From the NCBI GenBank assembly GCA_963920635.1, contig OY987298.1, positions 84,639,454 to 84,703,453 on the forward strand: a stretch of 64,000 bases of DNA. Direction: 5' to 3'. The notes beneath the pieces were generated by a model, which saw nothing but the letters and a program-made list of their open reading frames with translations, ran no database searches and was not told where the DNA came from. Position numbers and translations under genes: made by a program. The DNA comes from Pseudeuparius sepicola. Lineage: Eukaryota; Arthropoda; Insecta; Coleoptera; Anthribidae. Numbering within the stretch: position 1 is the stretch's first letter; each line of letters opens with the position of its first letter. Below, piece after piece: positions 37,918-50,926 of this stretch.

Positions 37918-40900
37918 GACATGCTCCGAAAAAAAAAATCCTATGCGAAGTAAATTGAGTACTACAACACGATTCCGCCCTCAAAATTTTTCTAAAAAAA
38001 TTTCTGAGTGCCTGGCCAGCCCACTTTTTCAATTATCAAAAATTTTGACATGCTCCGAAAAGAAAATTCCTATGCGACTTAAATTGAGTTCTACAACACG
38101 GTTCCGCATTCCAATTTTTTTTAAAAAATTTCTGATTACATGGCCAGCGCACTTTTTCAATTTTCAAAAATGTTGAAATCCTCCGAAAAGAAAATTCCTA
38201 TGCGACTTAAATTGAGTTCTACCACCCGATTCCGCCTTCAAAATTTTTCTAAAAAATTTCTAAGTGCCTGGCCAGCGCACTTTTTCAATTTTCAAAAATG
38301 TTGACATGCTCCGAAAAAAAAATCCTATGCGAAGTAAATTGAGTACTACAACACGATTCCGCCCTCAAAATTTTTCTAAAAAATTTCTGAGTGCCTGGCC
38401 AGCCCACTTTTTCAATTATCAAAAATTTTGACATGCTCCGAAAAGAAAATTCCTATGCGACTTAAATTGAGTTCTACATCACGATTCCGCATTCCATTTT
38501 TTTCTAAAAATTTCTGATTACATGGCCAGCGCACTTTTTCAATTTTCAAAAATGTTGAAATCCTCCGAAAAGAAAATTCCTATGCGACTTAAATTGAGTT
38601 CTACCACCCGATTCCGCCTTCAAAATTTTTCTAAAAAATTTCCAAGTGCCTGGCCAGCGCACTTTTTCAATTTTCGAAAATGTTGACATGCTCCGAAAAA
38701 AAAATCCTATGCGACGTAAATTGAGTTCTACAACACGATTCCGCCATCCAAATTTTTCTAAAAAATTTCTAAGTGCCTGGCCAGCCCACTTTTTCAATTA
38801 TCAAAAATTTTGACATGCTCCGAAAAGAAAATTCCTATGCGACTTAAATTGAGTTCTACAACACGATTCCGCATTCCAATTTTTTCTAAAAAATTTCTGA
38901 TTATGGCCAGCGCACTTTTTCAATTTTCAAAAATGTTGAAATCCTCCGAAAAGAAAATTCCTATGCGACTTAAGTTGAGTTCTACCACCCGATTCCGCCT
39001 TCAAAATTTTTCTAAAAAATTTCTAAGTGCCTGGCCAGTGCACTTTTTCAATTTTCAAAAATGTTGACATGCTCCGAAAAAAAAAAATCCTATGCGAAGT
39101 AAATTGAGTACTACAACACGATTCCGCCCTCAAAATTTTTCTAAAAAATTTCTGAGTGCCTGGCCAGCCCACTTTTTCAATTATCAAAAATTTTGACATT
39201 CTCCGAAAAGAAAATTCCTATGCGACTTAAATTGAGTTCTACAACACGATTCCGCATTCCAATTTTTTCTAAAAAATTTCTGATTATGGCCAGCGCACTT
39301 TTTCAATTTTCAAAAATGTTGAAATCCTCCGAAAAGAAAATTCCTATGCGACTTAAATTGAGTTCTACCACCCGATTCCGCCTTCAAAATTTTTCTAAAA
39401 AATTTCTAAGTGCCTGGCCAGTGCACTTTTTCAATTTTCAAAAATGTTGACATGCTCCGAAAAAAAAAATCCTATGCGAAGTAAATTGAGTACTACAACA
39501 CGATTCCGCCCTCAAAATTTTTCTAAAAAATTTCTGAGTGCCTGGCCAGCCCACTTTTTCAATTATCAAAAATTTTGACATGCTCCGAAAAGAAAATTCC
39601 TATGCGACTTAAATTGAGTTCTACAACACGATTCCGCATTCCAATTTTTTTTTTAAAAATTTCTGATTACATGGCCAGCGCACTTTTTCAATTTTCAAAA
39701 ATGTTGAAATCCTCCGAAAAGAAAATTCCTATGCGACTTAAATTGAGTTCTACCACCCGATTCCGCCTTCAAAATTTTTCTAAAAAATTTCTAAGTGCCT
39801 GGCCAGCGCACTTTTTCAATTTTCAAAAATGTTGACATGCTCCGAAAAAAAAATCCTATGCGAAGTAAATTGAGTACTACAACACGATTCCGCCCTCAAA
39901 ATTTTTCTAAAAAATTTCTGAGTGCCTGGCCAGCCCACTTTTTCAATTATCAAAAATTTTGACATGCTCCGAAAAGAAAATTCCTATGCGACTTAAATTG
40001 AGTTCTACAACACGATTCCGCATTCCAATTTTTTCTAAAAAATTTCTGATTACATGGCCAGCGCACTTTTTCAATTTTCAAAAATGTTGAAATCCTCCGA
40101 AAAGAAAATTCCTATGCGACTTAAATTGAGTTCTACCACCCGATTCCGCCTTCAAAATTTTTCTAAAAAATTTCTAAGTGCCTGGCCAGCGCACTTTTTC
40201 AATTTTCGAAAATGTTGACATGCTCCGAAAAAAAAATCCTATGCGACGTAAATTGAGTTCTACAACACGATTCCGCCATCCAAATTTTTCTAAAAAATTT
40301 CTGAGTGCCTGGCCAGCCCACTTTTTCAATTATCAAAAATTTTGACATTCTCCGAAAAGAAAATTCCTATGCGACTTAAATTGAGTTCTACAACACGATT
40401 CCGCATTCCAATTTTTTCTAAAAAATTTCTGATTATGGCCAGCGCACTTTTTCAATTTTCAAAAATGTTGAAATCCTCCGAAAAGAAAATTCCTATGCGA
40501 CTTAAATTGAGTTCTACCACCCGATTCCGCCTTCAAAATTTTTCTAAAAAATTTCTAAGTGCCTGGCCAGTGCACTTTTTCAATTTTCAAAAATGTTGAC
40601 ATGCTCCGAAAAAAAAAATCCTATGCGAAGTAAATTGAGTACTACAACACGATTCCGCCCTCAAAATTTTTCTAAAAAATTTCTGAGTGCCTGGCCAGCC
40701 CACTTTTTCAATTATCAAAAATTTTGACATGCTCCGAAAAGAAAATTCCTATGCGACTTAAATTGAGTTCTACAACACGATTCCGCATTCCAATTTTTTT
40801 TTTAAAAATTTCTGATTACATGGCCAGCGCACTTTTTCAATTTTCAAAAATGTTGAAATCCTCCGAAAAGAAAATTCCTATGCGACTTAAATTGAGTTCT

Positions 40901-42256
40901 ACCACCCGATTCCGCCTTCAAAATTTTTCTAAAAAATTTCTAAGTGCCTGGCCAGCGCACTTTTTCAATTTTCAAAAATGTTGACATGCTCCGAAAAAAA
41001 AATCCTATGCGAAGTAAATTGAGTACTACAACACGATTCCGCCCTCAAAATTTTTCTAAAAAATTTCTGAGTGCCTGGCCAGCCCACTTTTTCAATTATC
41101 AAAAATTTTGACATGCTCCGAAAAGAAAATTCCTATGCGACTTAAATTGAGTTCTACAACACGATTCCGCATTCCAATTTTTTCTAAAAAATTTCTGATT
41201 ACATGGCCAGCGCACTTTTTCAATTTTCAAAAATGTTGAAATCCTCCGAAAAGAAAATTCCTATGCGACTTAAATTGAGTTCTACCACCCGATTCCGCCT
41301 TCAAAATTTTTCTAAAAAATTTCTAAGTGCCTGGCCAGCGCACTTTTTCAATTTTCGAAAATGTTGACATGCTCCGAAAAAAAAATCCTATGCGACGTAA
41401 ATTGAGTTCTACAACACGATTCCGCCATCCAAATTTTTCTAAAAAATTTCTGAGTGCCTGGCCAGCGCACTTTTTCAATTTTCGAAAATGTTGACATGCT
41501 CCGAAAAGAAAATTCCTATGCGACTTAAATTGAGTTCTACAACACGATTCCGCATTCCAATTTTTTCTAAAAAATTTCTGATTATGGCCAGCGCACTTTT
41601 TCAATTTTCAAAAATGTTGAAATCCTCCGAAAAGAAAATTCCTATGCGACTTAAATTGAGTTCTACCACCCGATTCCGCCTTCAAAATTTTTCTAAAAAA
41701 TTTCTAAGTGCCTGGCCAGTGCACTTTTTCAATTTTCAAAAATGTTGACATGCTCCGAAAAAAAAAATCCTATGCGAAGTAAATTGAGTACTACAACACG
41801 ATTCCGCCCTCAAAATTTTTCTAAAAAATTTCTGAGTGCCTGGCCAGCCCACTTTTTCAATTATCAAAAATTTTGACATTCTCCGAAAAGAAAATTCCTA
41901 TGCGACTTAAATTGAGTTCTACAACACGATTCCGCATTCCAATTTTTTCTAAAAAATTTCTGATTATGGCCAGCGCACTTTTTCAATTTTCAAAAATGTT
42001 GAAATCCTCCGAAAAGAAAATTCCTATGCGACTTAAATTGAGTTCTACCACCCGATTCCGCCTTCAAAATTTTTCTAAAAAATTTCTAAGTGCCTGGCCA
42101 GTGCACTTTTTCAATTTTCAAAAATGTTGACATGCTCCGAAAAAAAAAATCCTATGCGAAGTAAATTGAGTACTACAACACGATTCCGCCCTCAAAATTT
42201 TTCTAAAAAATTTCTGAGTGCCTGGCCAGCCCACTTTTTCAATTATCAAAAATTTT
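37918..42256. repeat. Segment assembled from copies at 9054-, 10,203- and 1149-bp offsets
   Basis: Up to about 40.3 kb the sequence follows 28.9-31.2 kb at an offset of 9054 bp, including the 11 A run (39,077 versus 30,023) and TTAAGTTGAG (38,972 versus 29,918). From about 39.19 to 40.2 kb it recurs 1149 bp later. From about 40.7 kb it follows 30.5 kb onward at 10,203 bp. Offsets 9054 and 10,203 differ by exactly 1149, so the short tandem duplication accounts for the shift. Confidence 0.85.
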
Positions 42257-45200
42257 GACATGCTCCGAAAAGAAAATTCCTATGCGACTTAAATTGAGTT
42301 CTACAACACGATTCCGCATTCCAATTTTTTTTAAAAAATTTCTGATTACATGGCCAGCGCACTTTTTCAATTTTCAAAAATGTTGAAATCCTCCGAAAAG
42401 AAAATTCCTATGCGACTTAAATTGAGTTCTACCACCCGATTCCGCCTTCAAAATTTTTCTAAAAAATTTCTAAGTGCCTGGCCAGCGCACTTTTTCAATT
42501 TTCAAAAATGTTGACATGCTCCGAAAAAAAAATCCTATGCGAAGTAAATTGAGTACTACAACACGATTCCGCCCTCAAAATTTTTCTAAAAAATTTCTGA
42601 GTGCCTGGCCAGCCCACTTTTTCAATTATCAAAAATTTTGACATGCTCCGAAAAGAAAATTCCTATGCGACTTAAATTGAGTTCTACAACACGATTCCGC
42701 ATTCCAATTTTTTCTAAAAAATTTCTGATTACATGGCCAGCGCACTTTTTCAATTTTCAAAAATGTTGAAATCCTCCGAAAAGAAAATTCCTATGCGACT
42801 TAAATTGAGTTCTACCACCCGATTCCGCCTTCAAAATTTTTCTAAAAAATTTCTAAGTGCCTGGCCAGCGCACTTTTTCAATTTTCGAAAATGTTGACAT
42901 GCTCCGAAAAAAAAATCCTATGCGACGTAAATTGAGTTCTACAACACGATTCCGCCATCCAAATTTTTCTAAAAAATTTCTGAGTGCCTGGCCAGCGCAC
43001 TTTTTCAATTTTCGAAAATGTTGACATGCTCCGAAAAAAAAATCCTATGCGACGTAAATTGAGTTCTACAACACGATTCCGCCATCCAAATTTTTCTAAA
43101 AAATTTCTGAGTGCCTGGCCAGCGCACTTTTTCAATTTTCAAAAATGTTGAAATCCTCCGAAAATAAAATTCCTATGCGACTTAAATTGAGTTCTACCAC
43201 CCGATTCCGATTTCAAAATTTTTCTAAAAAATTTCTAAGTGCCTGGCCAGCGCACTTTTTCAATTTTCAAAAATGTTGACATGCTCCGAAAAAAAAATCC
43301 TATGCGAAGTAAATTGAGTACTACAACACGATTCCGCCCTCTAAATTTTTCTAAAAATTTGCTGATTGCCTGGCCAGCCCACTTTTTCAATTATCAAAAA
43401 TTTTGACATGCTCCGAAAAGAAAATTCCTATGCGACTTAAATTGAGTTCTACAACACGATTCCGCATTCCAATTTTTTCTAAAAAATTTCTGATTACATG
43501 GCCAGCGCACTTTTTCAATTTTCAAAAATGTTGAAATCCTCCGAAAAGAAAATTCCTATGCGACTTAAATTGAGTTCTACCACCCGATTCCGCCTTCAAA
43601 ATTTTTCTAAAAAATTTCTAAGTGCCTGGCCAGCGCACTTTTTCAATTTTCGAAAATGTTGACATGCTCCGAAAAAAAAATCCTATGCGACGTAAATTGA
43701 GTTCTACAACACGATTCCGCCATCCAAATTTTTCTAAAAAATTTCTGAGTGCCTGGCCAGCGCACTTTTTCAATTTTCGAAAATGTTGACATGCTCCGAA
43801 AAAAAAATCCTATGCGACGTAAATTGAGTTCTACAACACGATTCCGCCATCCAAATTTTTCTAAAAAATTTCTAAGTGCCTGGCCAGCCCACTTTTTCAA
43901 TTATCAAAAATTTTGACATGCTCCGAAAAGAAAATTCCTATGCGACTTAAATTGAGTTCTACAACACGATTCCGCATTCCAATTTTTTCTAAAAAATTTC
44001 TGATTATGGCCAGCGCACTTTTTCAATTTTCAAAAATGTTGAAATCCTCCGAAAAGAAAATTCCTATGCGACTTAAATTGAGTTCTACCACCCGATTCCG
44101 CCTTCAAAATTTTTCTAAAAAATTTCTAAGTGCCTGGCCAGTGCACTTTTTCAATTTTCAAAAATGTTGACATGCTCCGAAAAAAAAAATCCTATGCGAA
44201 GTAAATTGAGTACTACAACACGATTCCGCCCTCAAAATTTTTCTAAAAAAATTTCTGAGTGCCTGGCCAGCCCACTTTTTCAATTATCAAAAATTTTGAC
44301 ATGCTCCGAAAAGAAAATTCCTATGCGACTTAAATTGAGTTCTACAACACGGTTCCGCATTCCAATTTTTTTTAAAAAATTTCTGATTACATGGCCAGCG
44401 CACTTTTTCAATTTTCAAAAATGTTGAAATCCTCCGAAAAGAAAATTCCTATGCGACTTAAATTGAGTTCTACCACCCGATTCCGCCTTCAAAATTTTTC
44501 TAAAAAATTTCTAAGTGCCTGGCCAGCGCACTTTTTCAATTTTCAAAAATGTTGACATGCTCCGAAAAAAAAATCCTATGCGAAGTAAATTGAGTACTAC
44601 AACACGATTCCGCCCTCAAAATTTATCTAAAAAATTTCTGAGTGCCTGGCCAGCCCACTTTTTCAATTATCAAAAATTTTGACATACTCCGAAAAGAAAA
44701 TTCCTATGCGACTTAAATTGAGTTCTACATCACGATTCCGCATTCCATTTTTTTCTAAAAATTTCTGATTACATGGCCAGCGCACTTTTTCAATTTTCAA
44801 AAATGTTGAAATCCTCCGAAAAGAAAATTCCTATGCGACTTAAATTGAGTTCTACCACCCGATTCCGCCTTCAAAATTTTTCTAAAAAATTTCTAAGTGC
44901 CTGGACAGCGCACTTTTTCAATTTTCGAAAATGTTGACATGCTCCGAAAAAAAAATCCTATGCGACGTAAATTGAGTTCTACAACACGATTCCGCCATCC
45001 AAATTTTTCTAAAAAATTTCTAAGTGCCTGGCCAGCCCACTTTTTCAATTATCAAAAATTTTGAGATGCTCCGAAAAGAAAATTCCTATGCGACTTAAAT
45101 TGAGTTCTACAACACGATTACGCATTCCAATTTTTTTTAAAAAATTTCTGATTACATGGCCAGCGCACTTTTTCAATTTTCAAAAATGTTGAAATCCTCC

Positions 45201-46591
45201 GAAAAGAAAATTCCTATGCGACTTAAATTGAGTTCTACCACCCGATTCCGCCTTCAAAATTTTTCTAAAAAATTTCTAAGTGCCTGGCCAGCGCACTTTT
45301 TCAATTTTCAAAAATGTTGACATGCTCCGAAAAAAAAATCCTATGCGAAGTAAATTGAGTACTACAACACGATTCCGCCCTCAAAATTTATCTAAAAAAT
45401 TTCTGAGTGCCTGGCCAGCCCACTTTTTCAATTATCAAAAATTTTGACATACTCCGAAAAGAAAATTCCTATGCGACTTAAATTGAGTTCTACATCACGA
45501 TTCCGCATTCCATTTTTTTCTAAAAATTTCTGATTACATGGCCAGCGCACTTTTTCAATTTTCAAAAATGTTGAAATCCTCCGAAAAGAAAATTCCTATG
45601 CGACTTAAATTGAGTTCTACCACCCGATTCCGCCTTCAAAATTTTTCTAAAAAATTTCTAAGTGCCTGGCCAGCGCACTTTTTCAATTTTCAAAAATGTT
45701 GACATGCTCCGAAAAAAAAATCCTATGCGAAGTAAATTGAGTACTACAACACGATTCCGCCCTCAAAATTTATCTAAAAAATTTCTGAGTGCCTGGCCAG
45801 CCCACTTTTTCAATTATCAAAAATTTTGACATACTCCGAAAAGAAAATTCCTATGCGACTTAAATTGAGTTCTACATCACGATTCCGCATTCCATTTTTT
45901 TCTAAAAATTTCTGATTACATGGCCAGCGCACTTTTTCAATTTTCAAAAATGTTGAAATCCTCCGAAAAGAAAATTCCTATGCGACTTAAATTGAGTTCT
46001 ACCACCCGATTCCGCCTTCAAAATTTTTCTAAAAAATTTCTAAGTGCCTGGCCAGCGCACTTTTTCAATTTTCGAAAATGTTGACATGCTCCGAAAAAAA
46101 AATCCTATGCGACGTAAATTGAGTTCTACAACACGATTCCGCCATCCAAATTTTTCTAAAAAATTTCTAAGTGCCTGGCCAGCCCACTTTTTCAATTATC
46201 AAAAATTTTGACATGCTCCGAAAAGAAAATTCCTATGCGACTTAAATTGAGTTCTACAACACGATTCCGCATTCCAATTTTTTCTAAAAAATTTCTGATT
46301 ATGGCCAGCGCACTTTTTCAATTTTCAAAAATGTTGAAATCCTCCGAAAAGAAAATTCCTATGCGACTTAAATTGAGTTCTACCACCCGATTCCGCCTTC
46401 AAAATTTTTCTAAAAAATTTCTAAGTGCCTGGCCAGTGCACTTTTTCAATTTTCAAAAATGTTGACATGCTCCGAAAAAAAAAATCCTATGCGAAGTAAA
46501 TTGAGTACTACAACACGATTCCGCCCTCAAAATTTTTCTAAAAAATTTCTGAGTGCCTGGCCAGCCCACTTTTTCAATTATCAAAAATGTT
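42257..46591. repeat. 4335-bp tandem duplication, first copy
   Basis: It begins at a C monomer and ends after a B whose tail is ATGTT instead of TTTT. It contains CAB, CADD*, A'B*, CADE, C'AB and several C(ATCACG)-A units, with the CTGGACAG mutation at 44,901. Much of it (about 42.64-46.46 kb) also matches 8.91-12.73 kb at an offset of 33,728 bp. GATTCCGATTTC near 43,206 is a private change absent from the other copies. Confidence 0.9.
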
Positions 46592-49500
46592 GACATGCTC
46601 CGAAAAGAAAATTCCTATGCGACTTAAATTGAGTTCTACAACACGATTCCGCATTCCAATTTTTTTTAAAAAATTTCTGATTACATGGCCAGCGCACTTT
46701 TTCAATTTTCAAAAATGTTGAAATCCTCCGAAAAGAAAATTCCTATGCGACTTAAATTGAGTTCTACCACCCGATTCCGCCTTCAAAATTTTTCTAAAAA
46801 ATTTCTAAGTGCCTGGCCAGCGCACTTTTTCAATTTTCAAAAATGTTGACATGCTCCGAAAAAAAAATCCTATGCGAAGTAAATTGAGTACTACAACACG
46901 ATTCCGCCCTCAAAATTTTTCTAAAAAATTTCTGAGTGCCTGGCCAGCCCACTTTTTCAATTATCAAAAATTTTGACATGCTCCGAAAAGAAAATTCCTA
47001 TGCGACTTAAATTGAGTTCTACAACACGATTCCGCATTCCAATTTTTTCTAAAAAATTTCTGATTACATGGCCAGCGCACTTTTTCAATTTTCAAAAATG
47101 TTGAAATCCTCCGAAAAGAAAATTCCTATGCGACTTAAATTGAGTTCTACCACCCGATTCCGCCTTCAAAATTTTTCTAAAAAATTTCTAAGTGCCTGGC
47201 CAGCGCACTTTTTCAATTTTCGAAAATGTTGACATGCTCCGAAAAAAAAATCCTATGCGACGTAAATTGAGTTCTACAACACGATTCCGCCATCCAAATT
47301 TTTCTAAAAAATTTCTGAGTGCCTGGCCAGCGCACTTTTTCAATTTTCGAAAATGTTGACATGCTCCGAAAAAAAAATCCTATGCGACGTAAATTGAGTT
47401 CTACAACACGATTCCGCCATCCAAATTTTTCTAAAAAATTTCTGAGTGCCTGGCCAGCGCACTTTTTCAATTTTCAAAAATGTTGAAATCCTCCGAAAAT
47501 AAAATTCCTATGCGACTTAAATTGAGTTCTACCACCCGATTCCGCCTTCAAAATTTTTCTAAAAAATTTCTAAGTGCCTGGCCAGCGCACTTTTTCAATT
47601 TTCAAAAATGTTGACATGCTCCGAAAAAAAAATCCTATGCGAAGTAAATTGAGTACTACAACACGATTCCGCCCTCTAAATTTTTCTAAAAATTTGCTGA
47701 TTGCCTGGCCAGCCCACTTTTTCAATTATCAAAAATTTTGACATGCTCCGAAAAGAAAATTCCTATGCGACTTAAATTGAGTTCTACAACACGATTCCGC
47801 ATTCCAATTTTTTCTAAAAAATTTCTGATTACATGGCCAGCGCACTTTTTCAATTTTCAAAAATGTTGAAATCCTCCGAAAAGAAAATTCCTATGCGACT
47901 TAAATTGAGTTCTACCACCCGATTCCGCCTTCAAAATTTTTCTAAAAAATTTCTAAGTGCCTGGCCAGCGCACTTTTTCAATTTTCGAAAATGTTGACAT
48001 GCTCCGAAAAAAAAATCCTATGCGACGTAAATTGAGTTCTACAACACGATTCCGCCATCCAAATTTTTCTAAAAAATTTCTGAGTGCCTGGCCAGCGCAC
48101 TTTTTCAATTTTCGAAAATGTTGACATGCTCCGAAAAAAAAATCCTATGCGACGTAAATTGAGTTCTACAACACGATTCCGCCATCCAAATTTTTCTAAA
48201 AAATTTCTAAGTGCCTGGCCAGCCCACTTTTTCAATTATCAAAAATTTTGACATGCTCCGAAAAGAAAATTCCTATGCGACTTAAATTGAGTTCTACAAC
48301 ACGATTCCGCATTCCAATTTTTTCTAAAAAATTTCTGATTATGGCCAGCGCACTTTTTCAATTTTCAAAAATGTTGAAATCCTCCGAAAAGAAAATTCCT
48401 ATGCGACTTAAATTGAGTTCTACCACCCGATTCCGCCTTCAAAATTTTTCTAAAAAATTTCTAAGTGCCTGGCCAGTGCACTTTTTCAATTTTCAAAAAT
48501 GTTGACATGCTCCGAAAAAAAAAATCCTATGCGAAGTAAATTGAGTACTACAACACGATTCCGCCCTCAAAATTTTTCTAAAAAAATTTCTGAGTGCCTG
48601 GCCAGCCCACTTTTTCAATTATCAAAAATTTTGACATGCTCCGAAAAGAAAATTCCTATGCGACTTAAATTGAGTTCTACAACACGGTTCCGCATTCCAA
48701 TTTTTTTTAAAAAATTTCTGATTACATGGCCAGCGCACTTTTTCAATTTTCAAAAATGTTGAAATCCTCCGAAAAGAAAATTCCTATGCGACTTAAATTG
48801 AGTTCTACCACCCGATTCCGCCTTCAAAATTTTTCTAAAAAATTTCTAAGTGCCTGGCCAGCGCACTTTTTCAATTTTCAAAAATGTTGACATGCTCCGA
48901 AAAAAAAATCCTATGCGAAGTAAATTGAGTACTACAACACGATTCCGCCCTCAAAATTTATCTAAAAAATTTCTGAGTGCCTGGCCAGCCCACTTTTTCA
49001 ATTATCAAAAATTTTGACATACTCCGAAAAGAAAATTCCTATGCGACTTAAATTGAGTTCTACATCACGATTCCGCATTCCATTTTTTTCTAAAAATTTC
49101 TGATTACATGGCCAGCGCACTTTTTCAATTTTCAAAAATGTTGAAATCCTCCGAAAAGAAAATTCCTATGCGACTTAAATTGAGTTCTACCACCCGATTC
49201 CGCCTTCAAAATTTTTCTAAAAAATTTCTAAGTGCCTGGACAGCGCACTTTTTCAATTTTCGAAAATGTTGACATGCTCCGAAAAAAAAATCCTATGCGA
49301 CGTAAATTGAGTTCTACAACACGATTCCGCCATCCAAATTTTTCTAAAAAATTTCTAAGTGCCTGGCCAGCCCACTTTTTCAATTATCAAAAATTTTGAG
49401 ATGCTCCGAAAAGAAAATTCCTATGCGACTTAAATTGAGTTCTACAACACGATTACGCATTCCAATTTTTTTTAAAAAATTTCTGATTACATGGCCAGCG

Positions 49501-50926
49501 CACTTTTTCAATTTTCAAAAATGTTGAAATCCTCCGAAAAGAAAATTCCTATGCGACTTAAATTGAGTTCTACCACCCGATTCCGCCTTCAAAATTTTTC
49601 TAAAAAATTTCTAAGTGCCTGGCCAGCGCACTTTTTCAATTTTCAAAAATGTTGACATGCTCCGAAAAAAAAATCCTATGCGAAGTAAATTGAGTACTAC
49701 AACACGATTCCGCCCTCAAAATTTATCTAAAAAATTTCTGAGTGCCTGGCCAGCCCACTTTTTCAATTATCAAAAATTTTGACATACTCCGAAAAGAAAA
49801 TTCCTATGCGACTTAAATTGAGTTCTACATCACGATTCCGCATTCCATTTTTTTCTAAAAATTTCTGATTACATGGCCAGCGCACTTTTTCAATTTTCAA
49901 AAATGTTGAAATCCTCCGAAAAGAAAATTCCTATGCGACTTAAATTGAGTTCTACCACCCGATTCCGCCTTCAAAATTTTTCTAAAAAATTTCTAAGTGC
50001 CTGGCCAGCGCACTTTTTCAATTTTCAAAAATGTTGACATGCTCCGAAAAAAAAATCCTATGCGAAGTAAATTGAGTACTACAACACGATTCCGCCCTCA
50101 AAATTTATCTAAAAAATTTCTGAGTGCCTGGCCAGCCCACTTTTTCAATTATCAAAAATTTTGACATACTCCGAAAAGAAAATTCCTATGCGACTTAAAT
50201 TGAGTTCTACATCACGATTCCGCATTCCATTTTTTTCTAAAAATTTCTGATTACATGGCCAGCGCACTTTTTCAATTTTCAAAAATGTTGAAATCCTCCG
50301 AAAAGAAAATTCCTATGCGACTTAAATTGAGTTCTACCACCCGATTCCGCCTTCAAAATTTTTCTAAAAAATTTCTAAGTGCCTGGCCAGCGCACTTTTT
50401 CAATTTTCGAAAATGTTGACATGCTCCGAAAAAAAAATCCTATGCGACGTAAATTGAGTTCTACAACACGATTCCGCCATCCAAATTTTTCTAAAAAATT
50501 TCTAAGTGCCTGGCCAGCCCACTTTTTCAATTATCAAAAATTTTGACATGCTCCGAAAAGAAAATTCCTATGCGACTTAAATTGAGTTCTACAACACGAT
50601 TCCGCATTCCAATTTTTTCTAAAAAATTTCTGATTATGGCCAGCGCACTTTTTCAATTTTCAAAAATGTTGAAATCCTCCGAAAAGAAAATTCCTATGCG
50701 ACTTAAATTGAGTTCTACCACCCGATTCCGCCTTCAAAATTTTTCTAAAAAATTTCTAAGTGCCTGGCCAGTGCACTTTTTCAATTTTCAAAAATGTTGA
50801 CATGCTCCGAAAAAAAAAATCCTATGCGAAGTAAATTGAGTACTACAACACGATTCCGCCCTCAAAATTTTTCTAAAAAATTTCTGAGTGCCTGGCCAGC
50901 CCACTTTTTCAATTATCAAAAATGTT
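46592..50926. repeat. 4335-bp tandem duplication, second copy
   Basis: Unit order and variant marks follow 42,257-46,591 throughout: the CTGGACAG mutation recurs at 49,236, exactly 4335 bp after 44,901. It ends with the same ATGTT-tailed B, but is followed by a D instead of a C. The boundary motif at both right ends is consistent with exchange at that point. Confidence 0.9.
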
